A DNA stretch of 64,000 bases from Trebouxia sp. TZW2008. Taxonomy: Eukaryota > Chlorophyta > Trebouxiophyceae > Trebouxiales > Trebouxiaceae. Made by a program: the position numbers and the translations under genes. The notes beneath the pieces are model-generated. The model was not told where the DNA came from, searched no databases, and saw nothing but the letters and a program-made list of their open reading frames with translations. The DNA is taken from contig BDIU01000179.1 of NCBI GenBank assembly GCA_002118135.1, positions 62,001 to 126,000 of the forward strand, read 5' to 3'. Shown here in pieces: positions 49,101 through 61,500 of the stretch; position 1 is the stretch's first letter; every line of letters starts with the position of its first letter.

Positions 49101-50809
49101 TGTGCTGTGCTGTGCTGTGCTGTGCTGTGCTGTGCTGCGCTATCCTGTGCAGGTGGACTACTCAGAGGCATTACATCCAGGGGAAGAGGAGGCTTGAACC
49201 TGAAACCAATCTGCTGTGCTGTGGAATGCCATGCTGTGCTTTGCAAGTGGAGTACTCAGAGGCGCTACAGCCTAATAAGGCAGGACAGTTTGTGGCACAG
49301 CACACTTCAAATTGGTATAATATGCTCTGATATGCTGCACACGCTTTGCAGATGGAGCATTCACAGGGACCACACCCATGGGAAGGAGCGCTTATCTCTG
49401 TGTTCCTCAATGCCAGCCTCCTTATGGCACTGAGACATTCAACTTTACGCGCTTTGCTGTGCACCCTTTGCAGGTGGAATACTCAGAGGCGCTACATTTG
49501 GGTGAGGGAGGGGTAACCGCTAGTTCCCTTAAAGCAGGCCTGCTGACTCAGCATGCTGTGCATGCTTTGCAGGTGGAGTACTCAGAGGCACTACACCCAG
49601 GTGAGGGAGGGGACACCGCCCTGTTCCTCAAGGCTGGCTTGCTGACTCAGCGTGCTGTCATGGCTCACGGCACCTGCCTCACAGACTCTGAGCTGAGATT
49701 GCTTGCTGAGCAAGGAACAGCAATTGCTCACTGCCCCCTGAGCAACTTCTTCTTTGGAGACCGAGTGCTGCAAGTGCGTCATGCCACGCGCCTGGGCGTA
49801 AAGGTAGGCTTTGGCAATGCAAGAATAGAAAAAGAAAAAGCATTTGCATCAAAAAGAAAATGCCAAAATGCAAAAAGAGGTTTCAGGTGAGGAGTGCAAC
49901 ATCATGATGAGAGCTTTTGTGACCCCCTGAACAATTTTTGTTTGGAAAGTGAGTGCTGCAAGTGCGGCATGCCATGCGTCTGGGCGTAAAGGTAGGAAAA
50001 GAAAAGCAAAAGCGAAGGCAAAAAGATCACGCCGTTCAACATCCTAATGAGACCTTTTGTGAACCCCTGAGCAACAACTTCTTCTTTGTCTGGGTGTCAA
50101 GGTAGGCGCTGGCAATGCTAGAACAAGGAAAACAAAGCCGATGTTATGCTGGCTTTGAGACTCAGAGGTCACTTGGGCATGAGACTGTTTGTGACACCAC
50201 TCACGTCTAAGCTGATGCATATGCCGAGTTTCATGACTTCCTATTTTCTGTGTCAAATGTTCAATTTTGCAGTTCATGCAAAAAGAAACCACCCTCATTT
50301 TGCTGCAGATTGGGCTTGGGACAGACGTAGCAGGCGGCTACAGCCCATCAATGCTGAGTGCCATGCGCAACTGTGTTGTGGCCAGCAGAGCGCTTTGCAT
50401 GCAGCGCTATGCAATGCAATCACCAGCCAACAGCCCTTCTGCAACAAGCCTTCCAGCTTCCAATGATAGTAAGCAGCCTGTCTGGGGTGCAGCAGAATTG
50501 CACATCCCTGAGAAGCAGGCTAGGCAGAGAATGCAAGAGGCAAATCTGCTTGATTGGAAATCAGCCTTCTGGCTGGCTACTGTGGGTGGTGCACAGGCCT
50601 TAGGTCTTGAGCAAACATGTGGCACATTGGAAGTCGGCAAAGCTTTTGATGCTCTAAGAGTTGACACACGAATTTCAGCTGCCTTCGATGTCTTTTCAGC
50701 TGATAGTCCAATGGATGCCTTTCAGAAATTTGTAAACCTTGGGGATGACCGCAATATCAAGGCGGTCTGGGTCGGTGGTAGACCTGTGCACAAAAATTCC
50801 TGCAGTTGA
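46108..50809 (+). CDS. GDA: Guanine deaminase (guanine aminohydrolase)
   Basis: Zinc amidohydrolase converting guanine to xanthine and ammonia in purine catabolism. Six exons: 46108-46311, 46423-46476, 46977-47233, 48655-48874, 49573-49803, 50309-50809; phases close to 488 residues (human about 454). Metal and active-site motifs in order: PGFIDLHVHAPQYSYAG (HxH zinc ligands, split by intron 2), HGTTTALMFGTIH, GFVGKVCMDR, VTPRFVPTCS (substrate arginine), QSHISES, MAHGTCLTD, IAHCPLSN and GLGTDVAGGYSPSM. The C-terminus has the usual GLEQTCGTLEVGKAFDAL and FVNLGDDRNIKAVWVGG. Exon 6 carries an extra stretch of about 25 residues rich in Ser/Pro/Ala after CMQRYAM. Introns 3, 4 and 5 hold diverged copies of the flanking exons. 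Confidence 0.95.
47281..48310 (+). repeat. Tandem copies of the 3' part of guanine deaminase exon 3 with its intron
   Basis: Intron 3 holds four diverged copies of the exon-3 end: about 47437-47535, 47620-47731, 47930-48033 and 48240-48310. The copies encode TACQQ...ALCVQAKGMR...VGKVCMD-like sequence; several stay open. The intervening sequence, containing GATAGCAAGTTGATGAT and AACACAGATTCTGGCAAAGC, is duplicated too (47285, 47780 and 48080), giving periods of about 500 and 300 bp. Copies lack an exon-type acceptor of their own. Confidence 0.85.
48420..48589. mobile_element. TA-flanked inverted-repeat MITE, copy 2
   Basis: 170 bp between TA dinucleotides at 48418-48419 and 48590-48591. The left end is CAGCGACTTAT and the right end AAGTCACTG. 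The interior has TATAAGGA, ATAAGGACAT, GTAAAGGACAA, CTGCAGTGGTCCCTCTGA and TTACAAAGACAAGTCACTG, collinear with copies at 37129 and 63315. It lies in intron 3 of guanine deaminase. Confidence 0.7.
48965..49550 (+). repeat. Copies of guanine deaminase exon 4 end and exon 5 start
   Basis: 48980-49050 is a diverged copy of the exon-4 end (HISESFDE block). Copies of the exon-5 start (GTGGAGTACTCAGAGGC, encoding VEYSEAL) lie at about 49153, 49246, 49351 and 49474, before the used copy at 49573. They mostly follow a TTTGCAG- or TGTGCAG-type acceptor. A copy of the exon-5 end with its donor lies at about 49925-49993. Confidence 0.8.
49067..49137. repeat. (TGTGC)n pentanucleotide microsatellite
   Basis: About fourteen TGTGC units in intron 4 of guanine deaminase, between the exon-4 copy and the first exon-5 copy. 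Confidence 0.95.
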
Positions 50810-51621
50810 CAGGACGCCGCCATGAACAAAGCTTCGTGCTAGAAACAAGATTTTGATCAAGTGCTTTCCTGGCAAGGAGTCTCGTGTCTGACCTGCTTGA
50901 TCAGCAGCTGCCGTCCATTACCCCAGATGAAACAACCATCATGGAAGTATGCAACGTTGGATCTAGTCAAATTTTGATGAGAGGTATACTGTTCATCTCA
51001 GCTGAATCAAATCACCTTCAGAAAGCTGCAAACTTCAGCAATTCGGTCAGTCCGTTGTGTCTTTGTTCTGTTCTCTCTCAACCATGCCCAGACCATATCC
51101 TCGACAATCATGTCTGCATCAAGCAGCTGATGAGCTTCATTACTAAAGCTTGCAGCTTGCAGACTCTGAGACTTAGTCAGCTTCCTGAGTTGAGGAGCCT
51201 TAGTAAAGCGGCAGCGATTAGAAGCCCTGGAACTTGCAAGCAGTGAAATGTCCGCGACTTCCGGCCAGCAGTCGATAAATATAAGTACAAAGCCTTCGTA
51301 TCGCTCGCGTGCGGCTCGACATTCCCCTGCAGAAGATCAACTCCCGAAAACCTCTCACAGAGCGTGAGTGATCAAGTAATTTTCGTCCAGTGCTCAGTGA
51401 CTTGCTTCTTGCAAAAGTTCTTGCTAGCGCTTGCATGCATGTCGACGATTATTTTGTGTCGATCGCAAGACATTAGTTGAGCTTGGATGCGTGCAAATCC
51501 GAACATACAGGACACGCCGGCTAACCATTGATTCTGCGTAGTTGCAGACAAAACTCTCACACATATCGCTTTTCGGCGCAGGAATTCCCGCTCTCGCTTG
51601 AACAGCCAAAAAACTGAGCGC
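50810..51621. other. Spacer upstream of the CBM1 gene, with a 120-codon open frame
   Basis: The + strand frame 50884-51246 (MSDLLDQQLPSITPDETTIM start, LQTLRLSQLPELRSLSKAA near the end) is open for 120 codons and vaguely leucine-rich-repeat-like. I have no family match and no splice support. It could be a small gene or chance; the rest looks like promoter/5' UTR of the gene at 51622. Confidence 0.3.
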
Positions 51622-54502
51622 ATGGCGTCTTGCCTCCCCAGAGCATCGCTTGTGCCTTTGCTGGTCGGCATCTTGGCTCTAAGCACGTGCCTGCCGATCC
51701 CTGCAGCTGCTGGTACGATATATATGTCGAGTACGCGTTGCGACTCGCATCGTTGTGCTGTGCTTTTCCTTGACAAGACATGCACGTGGTGCATGTACCG
51801 CAGGGTGAGCTTGCGCACGCGTCGATCGACAGCGCCGCTGACTGCAATAAGATAGCCTTGTGTGAGAACTTGTCAAGAAAAGCTAACAGTGTGCTGAAAC
51901 GTAGTGCTTTGTCATATTATACTAGTTGCAACAGTGGCACTTGCTTACTGCACATCACATTGCCTGCCTCAGAAGCAAATGCAATCTGCAAACAGTACTG
52001 CATGAAACACTTGCTTTTGCAGTCATGCAATCTGGTCATTTGCCTATTGGCCTCAATGTGCTTAAGCGAAATGACAGAAATGGATGGATGGATGGATGAA
52101 TGAACGGGTTACATGGACACACTGAATGAATCTATGGTGAATAAAAGCGAAATGACATGAATGACATGTGCAGATGCCGCAGCCGTCCCAAGCAGCCGCA
52201 AGCTTTTGAACCAACCATGTGCCATTGAGTACAACCAATGTGGGGGCCTGTGTCATCAAGGCAGTTGCCCAGGCAACTCTGACTCTCCTTGGACCTGTTG
52301 TGTGGCGGGCTCCACCTGTCAGCCCCAAAACCAATACTACTGGCAGTGTCTTCCTGGCAACAGTAACGCCACTGTCAGTACAGTACCATCAACATCTTCT
52401 ACTGCTACGCCTACATCTTCTCCAGCAGCTTCTGGCAGAGCTTCCCCAGCAGCATCTTCTTCACCTCTGACACAGCCTGCATCACCTCTCACACCCTCAG
52501 CCACACCTTCCCCTGCAGCTTCTCCACAGCGCACTCCAACTGCAGGTTTGCTGCTGACGTCAAAGACAGCGTTTGCTTTGATGGGCTGCAATGCTTGCGT
52601 CTCTGATATTTTGAAACACTGTCATTGCATGCCGCTCCTAGTGTCTGGTCAACACATGAACCTTTGCTTTGCATACATCGTAAGCACTGAGTCATGACAG
52701 CATGTTATGGCTCTCAAGTCAGCATCAATATGGCACTGCTGCACCACCTCTCACACCTTCAGTAACACATTCCCCTGCAGCTTCTTCTTCTTCTCCACAG
52801 CGCACTTCAACTGCAGGTTTGGTGCTGACTCTTAGGATGGAATTGGTGGGCAGCAATGCCTGAGTGTGTTGCATTTTGGATTACCACCAGTGCATGATAT
52901 CCTTGTCTTGAGTCAACACATGCAGCTTTAGCTTGTACATATTGTCAGCACTGAATTCTGACAGCACGTCATAGCTGTCAACTCAACCTGTTGCCTTGTC
53001 CCTGTTGTCTCTGCAAGCCTGGTCCCCAAAAATCCAGCATGTAACATCCGTTTTTCAGAGCATGCATAGCACACTGAAGCATTGCAAGGCGTTACAGCAA
53101 AGGCCCTGGCTTCACAGACAGCATGATGTCGCAGGGGCCACTCCCCCAAGCAGCCCTGTCAGTCCACCAAGCAGCCCTGAAGAAGAATCTCCTGGTAAGG
53201 TGCTCTTTGCCTTATGGTCATGCATACGAAGCCAGATGAATGGTGTGACAAAGCCAGGCTGATACAGAGTCCTACTTGATTTGCAGTCTCTGTGAGTGAC
53301 AGAGTGATTGACTGCACTTTCTTGGCAAGCATGCGAGTATTGTCATCATGCTACCAACTGACATGCGCTGTTGCCAGCAGCAATACAGCCTGTGGTAGTT
53401 GTTGCATCCAGGGGTCAATGCATTGTCTGCATGCATGTGGTCAATGCATTGTGCTGGCTATGATATATGGTTTAGGATGTATACTTATGGTGTCGTCACT
53501 CATGCTAACATTGCAGCTGCCAAAGCAAAGACACCATAAACCTGACATGCATGTGCATAATCTGATGTTTGTTTGTCAAGTGCATGCTATAGAGATGGTA
53601 AAGAGGCTTGACATGCAAATGTGTTTAGAGTCAAGTGCATCCGCTGATTGCTTGACATTCAGCAAGCCCGACCTGCATGTGGTGAGCAAGTTACAGCGCA
53701 ACTGCAGCTCAGGCTACAGTAGAAAACCGATGCAGCAGCATCAGCAACAGCAACTGTAAAAGCTACATGCGTGTGGAATTGTGCGGCATATGCATCAGCT
53801 TAGGTGTGAGTGGTGTCACAGAAACTCATGCCCAAGTGACCTTTGAGCCTCAAACAGGACCTGCTGCTTTTCTCAGAGGCTCTCATTACAAAACTTAGTG
53901 CTTTGACATTTTCTATTTTACATTAATGTTTCTCAGATGCTGCAGAGGAATCAAGCCCTGAAGAAGAGTCAAGCCCTGAAGAAGAGTCAAGCCCAGAAGG
54001 TGCATTTGACCCAGAATTCTCACCAAGAGAAGAAGCCTACACTGATGGCTACGCAGAAGGCTTCAAAGATGGTTTCTCAGCCGCATTTTACAGCTATGCA
54101 ATTTTCTCGCCATCTTCTGAAGCTGAAGCGCCAACTGAGGCACCTTCTGAGGAAGAGAACTTACCTGAGGACGCTGCTCCAATAGAGCCCTTCCATGAGG
54201 GCACTATTGAGAGTACTGCCCTGGCAACCTATGCAGAAGCGTTTGCAGAGGGTTTTGCCGAATCATTTCCAGAAGGGTTTTCAGATGCAGTCAATGGGGA
54301 CGCTTATGATGACAACTCTGACTATGACTACTATGACTATGACTCATCAGAATACGCACCATCACCTGATGGCAGTCCTGAAGAGCCCAGTCCTGAAGAA
54401 GAAGTCTACACAGATGGCTATGATGCAGGAGCTTCTGAGGGTTATGAACTAGGTTATGGCCTAGGCAGAACTGCACCATTGCCAGAATTGTCATGTGAAT
54501 GA
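51622..54502 (+). CDS. Secreted protein with fungal-type cellulose-binding module (CBM1) and Gly-Phe repeats
   Basis: Four exons, all phase 1: 51622-51712 encodes a signal peptide (VPLLVGILALSTCLPIPAAA, donor GTACGA), 52174-52545 a CBM1-like module and Ser/Thr/Pro linker, 53135-53194 a PPSSPVSPPSSPEEESP linker, and 53937-54502 the repeat domain. The total is 362 residues. The module has the CBM1 pattern: QCGG, spaced cysteines, SPWTCCVAGSTCQ and the aromatic end NQYYWQCLPG. The last exon has SSPEEE repeats, then TDGYAEGFKDGFSAAFYSY and YAEAFAEGFAESFPEGF, and a Tyr/Asp-rich block. It is paralogous to the gene at 36158. The role, perhaps binding cellulose in the algal wall or in environmental biomass, is inference. 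A decayed copy of the CBM1-exon end lies at about 52740-52830. Confidence 0.85.
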
Positions 54503-55559
54503 ACAACATGTCTTACTAGAGCCAGCCTGCTCAGACACTTGTGTTTGCATACAGCAAACCAGTTGTAGTAAGCTATAGTTCAATATGGCACAATAGCTCA
54601 GCTTGTGTGGATTCAGCTACAGTACAATTGAGAGGCTTCGGTCAAGTAATGGCTATATGTTTGCCAGTTGCTGGTGCAGTTTAGAAACAAAAGGCAAGAA
54701 TGTTGTGCAAACGTGAGAAAGCGAAGTCAGGCAACTTTAAAGTCATTTGCAAATGCTGAAGTATTCTCAAACTTTGCAACACAACGAACAAATGTAATCA
54801 AGCAAGCTCTTAAGACATGAGCACTGGAGTGATTGTCTGAAACATCAAAATTGTGAGCCACCATTGATCAGAAACGAGATGTTCTGCAAGAGGTGCATGC
54901 ACTGCATTGATCATGAGATGCAACACGCTCTTTGCACGATGCAGTAGCCATACGTGTTGTGTATAAGCAAGATATTGACAAGCTTGTAAGGAGAACAGCT
55001 GGAAAAGAAGAGTCGTACTGCATGTCTGAGCGCTGAGTGCTGATCAATTGCAAGCAAGCATTGCTCTGACCAGGTACTAATTAACAAGCAGTTACAAACT
55101 AAATGTTGGCTGTCCACATGGCAGATGCTCCTCACTAGTTTTTGGCAAAAAATGCTAATATATGCCAGAAACAGTTCTTACAGCTCTGAGAACACACAAA
55201 TTGACAAACCCATGTTATGCATCCACAATGTGGAATCAAACAACTGTAGCAGCTGTTGACACAAAGCTTTTGCATCTACTTCACCCTAGAACTGATGCCA
55301 TCTGCAAAGCTGGGCGTGACTCATCAGTGCCAAAAACATGCATGGCTGAACTTCAATGTCAACATGTATGTGATCCTAACTTGACTCTCCTTATACAACA
55401 CATACTCACTTTGCATGAAGTTACTATCTTTGTACTGAGTCACATGCTCAGCCTTGCTTTGAGCCACTTGGAACAGCATGACCATCCAGCGTCATTTGCA
55501 TGTCTTAAGTGTTAATTTTGGCCCAATCTACAGCCATCTGAAAAGCTGGGCGCGACTCA
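54503..55559. other. Tail-to-tail spacer with a copy of the PARP last exon
   Basis: No gene. About 55310-55470 is a diverged copy of the 3' part of the PARP terminal exon (block containing GCTGAACTTCA, CAACATGTAT, GTACTGAG and ACATGCTCAGCCTTG), placed downstream of its stop. Confidence 0.6.
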
Positions 55560-58500
55560 TCAGTGCCAACAGCCTGCATGGCTGAACTTCATTGTCAACA
55601 TGTATCTGATCCTGGCTTGACTCTCCTTATACAGCAAGTATTCACTCTGCATGAAATTGCTGTCTTTGTACTGAGCCACATGCTCAGCCTTGCTTTGTGC
55701 AACATGCACAGCATGACCATCCAGAGAGATTTGGGCATCTTGAATGGAACTAGGCTCTGTTTGGCCCTTGGCAACCACAGACTCAAAACCCGATGGTGCT
55801 GTGGTGAGTGATGGGTCGTCTCTGGTGATGTGATGCTCCTTGCCCAGTGCAGCCTCTGCCAAGAACATGACCTGCGTGCAGTCAGGGTCCAGTGTGACAG
55901 AAAAGAAGCTTGACTATGACTAGGCTCTATTTGGCGCTTAGCAAGCACAGACTGAGTAACCAATGGTGCTGTGGTGAGTGATTGGCGTCTGTGGTGATGT
56001 GATGCTCCTTGCCCAATGCAGCCTCTGCCAAAACCATGACCTGCATGCAGTCAGGTCTAGTGTGACAGAAAGAAACCTGATTCAATCATGATCATCAATG
56101 ATTGGGGCTGGGCTTTGATTGGGCCTCAGCGACCAGGAACTGAGTAACCAATGGTGCTGCAGTGAATCACGGGTCGTCTCTGGTGATGTGACGCTCCTTG
56201 GCCAGTGCAGCCACTGCCAGAAACATGACCTGCATGCAGTCAGGTCTACTGTAACAGCCAACAAGCTTGATCTGGGCTGGGCTCTGTCCGACCCTTAGCA
56301 ACCACAGACTGAAAACATGATAGTGCTGGGGTGAGTGACAAGTCATCTTTGGTGATGTGACGCTCCTTCCCCAGTGCAGCCTCTGCCAAAAACATGAGCT
56401 GCATACAGTCAGGGTCCAGTGTGACAGAAAAGAAGCTTGACTATGACTAGGCTCTGTTTGGCCCTTAGCAATCACAGACTGAGTAACCAATGGGGCTGTG
56501 GTGAACGACAGGTCGTCTCCGGTGATGCGATGCTCCTTGCCCCAGGCAGCCTCTGCCTAAAAACATGCCGTGCAGGCAGGTAGTCAGAGTATAGTGTGTT
56601 AGCTCAGGCTCAAGGTGACTGGCATGCAGCTAAGCAAAACTCAATGAGAGAAGTCAGAGTGTGTGGTGGGACCCGGACTGCAACTATCCGCTGCCAAAGT
56701 GCCAGTGCTTTTGCTGTGTTCATTGGCCAGACACAAGCCCTCGCCCTTGCTCCCCCAAATGACACCACTTTCACAGCAGAAGGGCTGAAGAACACTCAAG
56801 CCAAGGTGATCTTGACTCTTATGCCCAGAAAAATGGAAAAGCCAGCGCTCTTGCTGTGCTCGTAGCAAGCTACAAACTCATGCCCTGCCACCCTGCCCTT
56901 TCCCCGGAACCCCCCCCCATGTTTCCGTTGCCCCCATGCCCCTCCAGTTCCACATTGTACAGCTGGCTGAACTTCCTCACCTCAATAACCAGCCTCCCCC
57001 CTCGCTCCCAAATCTCTAAAGTCACATTTGAAAGGAGGCAAACTGACTCACCCCGATAAGATCTTGCCCTTTGCGGCCACAGGTGACGTAGCTAGCGCTC
57101 TTGCTTTGTTCGTTGGCCAGGTACAAGCCCCTGCCCACTCGGCCGCATGCATGTGGCATGATTCTCAAGCCTGCCTTGAGAATGGCAGCAACCACTGCAA
57201 TGTTGGTGCCATGCCACAGCAGCCTGCGGTTGTCTAGGTTGCTGTGCTGCTGGAAGCGAGACGCTTCAGAGTGACGGTCAACTCTCCATATGTTCATCAA
57301 CTTCTGCCCAGAGCCTGTTGCCTGCGGTCAAAGTCAAGTTGATAATTCTGTTTCTTGCATTCATCGTGCAGCTTTCTAGTCACATTGGCAAAGGGGGTCC
57401 CATGCCACAGCAGCCTGCGGTTGTCTAGGCTGCTGTGCTGCTGGAAGTGAGAAGCTTCAGAGTGACGGTCAGCTCTCCAGATGTTCACCAACTGCTGCCC
57501 AGAACCTGTTGCCTGCAGTCATAGTGAGGTTGTTATACACTGCAATGTTGATGCTGCGCCACAGCAGCCTGCGGTTGCCTAGCTATGGATGTCCATTACA
57601 GTGGCAATGTTGGTGCCATGCCACAGCAGCCTGCGGTTGTCTAGGTTGCTGTGCTGCTGGAAGTGAGAAGCTTCAGAGTGACAGTCTACTCTCCGGATAT
57701 TCACCAAATTCTGCCCAGAGCCTGTTGCCTGCATTCATGAGTGGAGTTGGTAGTCTTGTTGGCTGCACTCCTAGTGAAGTTATTGAACGCTGCAATGTTA
57801 GTGCCGTGCCAAAGCAGCCTACGGTTGTCCAGGTTGCTGTGCTGCTGGAAGCAAGAGGCTCCAGAATGTCAATCCACCCTCCAGATGTTCATAAGTTTCT
57901 GCTCAGAGCCTATCGTCTGCAATTCAATTAAACTTGTGATCATACAGGCATTGATGCCGTGCCACAGCAGTCAGCAATTGCCTAGATTGCTGTGCTGCTG
58001 AAATTGAGGGGCTTCAGAGTGACAATCCACAGCCTGCTGTTGTCTGGGTGCTGGCATCAAAAGGCTTCAGACTGATAGTCTACTCACCAGATGTTCATCA
58101 TCTGTTGAAGTGAAATTCCTTGCCCCATGGGCAATGACTGAGCTTCCACATTTGCACACTGCTCAGCAGTCACATTGACACCATGATTGTGCAAATCTAA
58201 AACACCAAATAACACATCCAGATTTGTTACCTCAGCAAACTTCTTGACAATCTTGTACTCTTCCTCCTCAGGCTGAATGATGTTGAGATCAGCTTGCAGA
58301 CTTGCATATTTGTCATCTGCAGGATGAGGCTGCTGCTTTATTTCTTCCTCTTCTTCCTCTTGCTTAGGGTCCAGTAGGTCTTGCGCCACTTCAATGTCAC
58401 TCAGCACATCACACATGCGGATCTTGTCTTCCACCATTTTCTGAGAATGGATGATAGGGGGCCGCTGCCTGCCAAAGCTATGTGGGATCACCTGCAAGGA

Positions 58501-61500
58501 CTAACATTGATGACAGCAAGACTGACAGTGACTACAACAAATGAAAGCAGTGACAGTAGTTGAGATACTAATTATTCGTGGTTGAAGTGATGATGATAAC
58601 AGCACCAATGACACTCAGTCTGTTGATCTGAGAGTAGCAGTAGTTTGAGCTACAACAGAAGTTGACTATGTTCCAAGGATTGCATCATGTTCATGCATGA
58701 GCTGCCCAGCAGCATGACTTGCCTCCTTCTGGCAGAGACTAACATTGCAAAATAGTGCATGCAGCATGTGTCGAGTGCTTGCATGCCTCTTTTTGGCTGC
58801 AAGAAAGTGCACACGGACTACTAAAGACTTTGTCAGAGACATGCACGCTTGCCAAAGAAGAGCGTAGCACATTGACAAACGAGTGTACAAGGCCGCCAAA
58901 GCAAAGCACTGCACATTGACAGAAAAGCAGAAAACTACACAAGAATGCTAAAGCAGAGCACATCACATCAACTGTAAGCCTGAACGCCATACAGGACTGC
59001 CAAAACAACCCACCACGCATCGACAGAAGGCTGTACAAGACTTTTCAAGCAGAGCACAACATCAAATCCAGAAAGCTGTACAAGACTCCCGCGGCAAAGA
59101 ACAGGACATTGTCAATTCGGCCAAAAGCTGATTCACTCGTAAAACAGGAGACAACTGCAGTGCTTGTCGCTGATATACGTGCAACCGTCACCTGGTCAGC
59201 TTCCCTGGTCAACTTCATATGACAGTCCCCCAACAGACTCGTTGCTTCCATACGGTGTTGCTCCAATCTGTTTCATCCCCTGTCATGCAAACCATACACA
59301 TGCAAAATAAACCTGGAAGGATTCAGGTGAGAGCCTTTCAAGGGACTCAGCGCTTCACTCAAGCGCAGCTCTGATCCCTATCAAATTCCAAATGCATGCA
59401 TATGCAAATTGTACCTGGTAGAATTCAGATGAGAGCCTTTCAAGGGAATCAGCACTGCCGTTCAGGGCAGCTCTAATTCTCTCCAATACATCATAGCCCC
59501 TTTGAACTTGACCTTTACTGAGGGTCCCCAAAGGCAGTCTCTCAGTGTCAATGTCAAACTCCTGCAACACAAATTACAAACAAAATCAGCTGCAATGTGT
59601 TCATTCAAGCTTTGCTAAATGTGCAAGAAGGCAGTCTCTCTGTGTCAACGTCAAACTCCTGTAGTGTAAGTTCATGATGAAACCAAGTTGCAATGTGTAC
59701 ATTTTGGCCTTATTTTTGATAGATGTATCTAATGCATGAAGCAATGAATGCCTGAAAGCACCGACAAATCCTTGCCTGCATAGCTTGCTGGAATATGATG
59801 TCGCAACCTCAGCTCTATATGGTCTTTGGTAAATATGCCAATGCAACCAGCAGCAGTGCTCCAACATGGTAAATGTACCAGCCTCTTGCCAATCAGACAG
59901 GTGCTCAGGTTTGCAATGAACAAAGCATCAAATGCAGGAGAGAACCAATGCAGACTTGCCTGCACAGCTTGCTGAGACGTGATGTCGCTGAAGATAAGCT
60001 CCATGAAGTCTTGGACGAACATGCAGATGCAGTCAGCAGCAGCGCTCCAACATGACACATGTACCAATCTCTTGACATTGGTGCAGGTGCTCAGGCTTTT
60101 GCAAACATGATGTGACGCCCCACAATTGTGGGGCGTCCCCACAAAGCTCACATGACTAAAGGAATGCTTGCACCGCAGGCAGTCCGGCTGCCTAACGGCA
60201 GGGTTTGGTGCGAGGTCTTTGCAGTTTTCCCGCCATCACGTGGCGGTGCGACCAGCCGGTGGGGCGTCCAATAAACAAAGCATTGCATGCATGTAAGGAC
60301 CAAGGAGCACTTGCCTGCATGGCTTGCTGGAACATGATGTCACTAAAGATAAGCTCCATGAGGTCCTTGGTGGGCGCCTCTAATGTGCTGTCCAAGTACT
60401 CTGGTGCAGCCCTGCACCATTTACATGGTCATATTTGTGTAAAGTGACTATAACGCAAGTGTGGAATCTGATGAAACAAGCTAAGTGCAGAGCCCATGTG
60501 ACAACCAATGTTGCAGAGCCTGTCTAGCATGTGATTTGAATGAAGCAATGTCATGATCCAGTATGTACCAAGCACCGCAACAGTAACGTAAGTGTTCAAG
60601 CTTGCAGTTACTGCTGTAGTGCTTGCTGAAAGAAGCACCATGACAAGACATGACGAAAAAAGCTGATGATGAGGAATAAAGGAAATCATGACAAGACATG
60701 ACGAAAAAAGCTGATGATGAGGAATAAAAAAAAGCTGCACCAGACAAATGGAAGGAGGCGAATCATTAGGATGAGACACAATATGAAAGAAACAAGAAGG
60801 GACGATAAGAACAAAAGCTTTTGATGACAAATAGAAGTAGGCTGATCATGAATATAAGAAACAACCAATATGAAAGAAACAGAGAAAGGATATTGAAGAG
60901 AGAGACTTTTGTTGACAAGTGAAAAGAGGTTACTCATGTATCACGAGGATGAGAAACGATGGTGGAAGCAATAAGAAAGAATGATGGTAACTTAGGTTTC
61001 AGCTTGGGCTTGCTGGCTGCTAGAGAATTTGGTGCAACTGACTCAAAGGAATCCAAATCCACCAAGCTGTACTTGCCGGAACGCACTTGGCGAGCGCTGT
61101 CCTTGTCTTCAAATGCTGCCCCAACTTTTGACCTGCACAGACAGCCATTCAGTTTTCAGCAAAGCAGACTGTTGTGCAATAATGTAATGCAATGGAATAT
61201 ACAATGGAATATACTTTGGAGTACCCAATGCATGAATTTGCATGAATGCATGTATGAATTTGGCGAGCACCATCCTTGTCTTCAAATGCTGCCCCAACTA
61301 TCGACCTGCAGGAACAGCCAAAGCAAAGTCCATTTAGGCCAGCATGCACTTGTCAAGCATTGTCTCTGGCCTCAAATGCTCTCAAAAGTTGAACTGACAC
61401 AGACAGCCATTAGGCTCTCAGCAAAGCAGACTGTTGTGCAGTGACAGTGGAATTGAGCACCATGCTTGTCTTTAACTGCTGCTCCAACTTTTGACCTGCA

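Noticed and set aside
49003..49330. Frames with repeated CAVLC on + and QHSTA on - strand
   Set aside because: Translation of the TGTGC microsatellite in a guanine deaminase intron.
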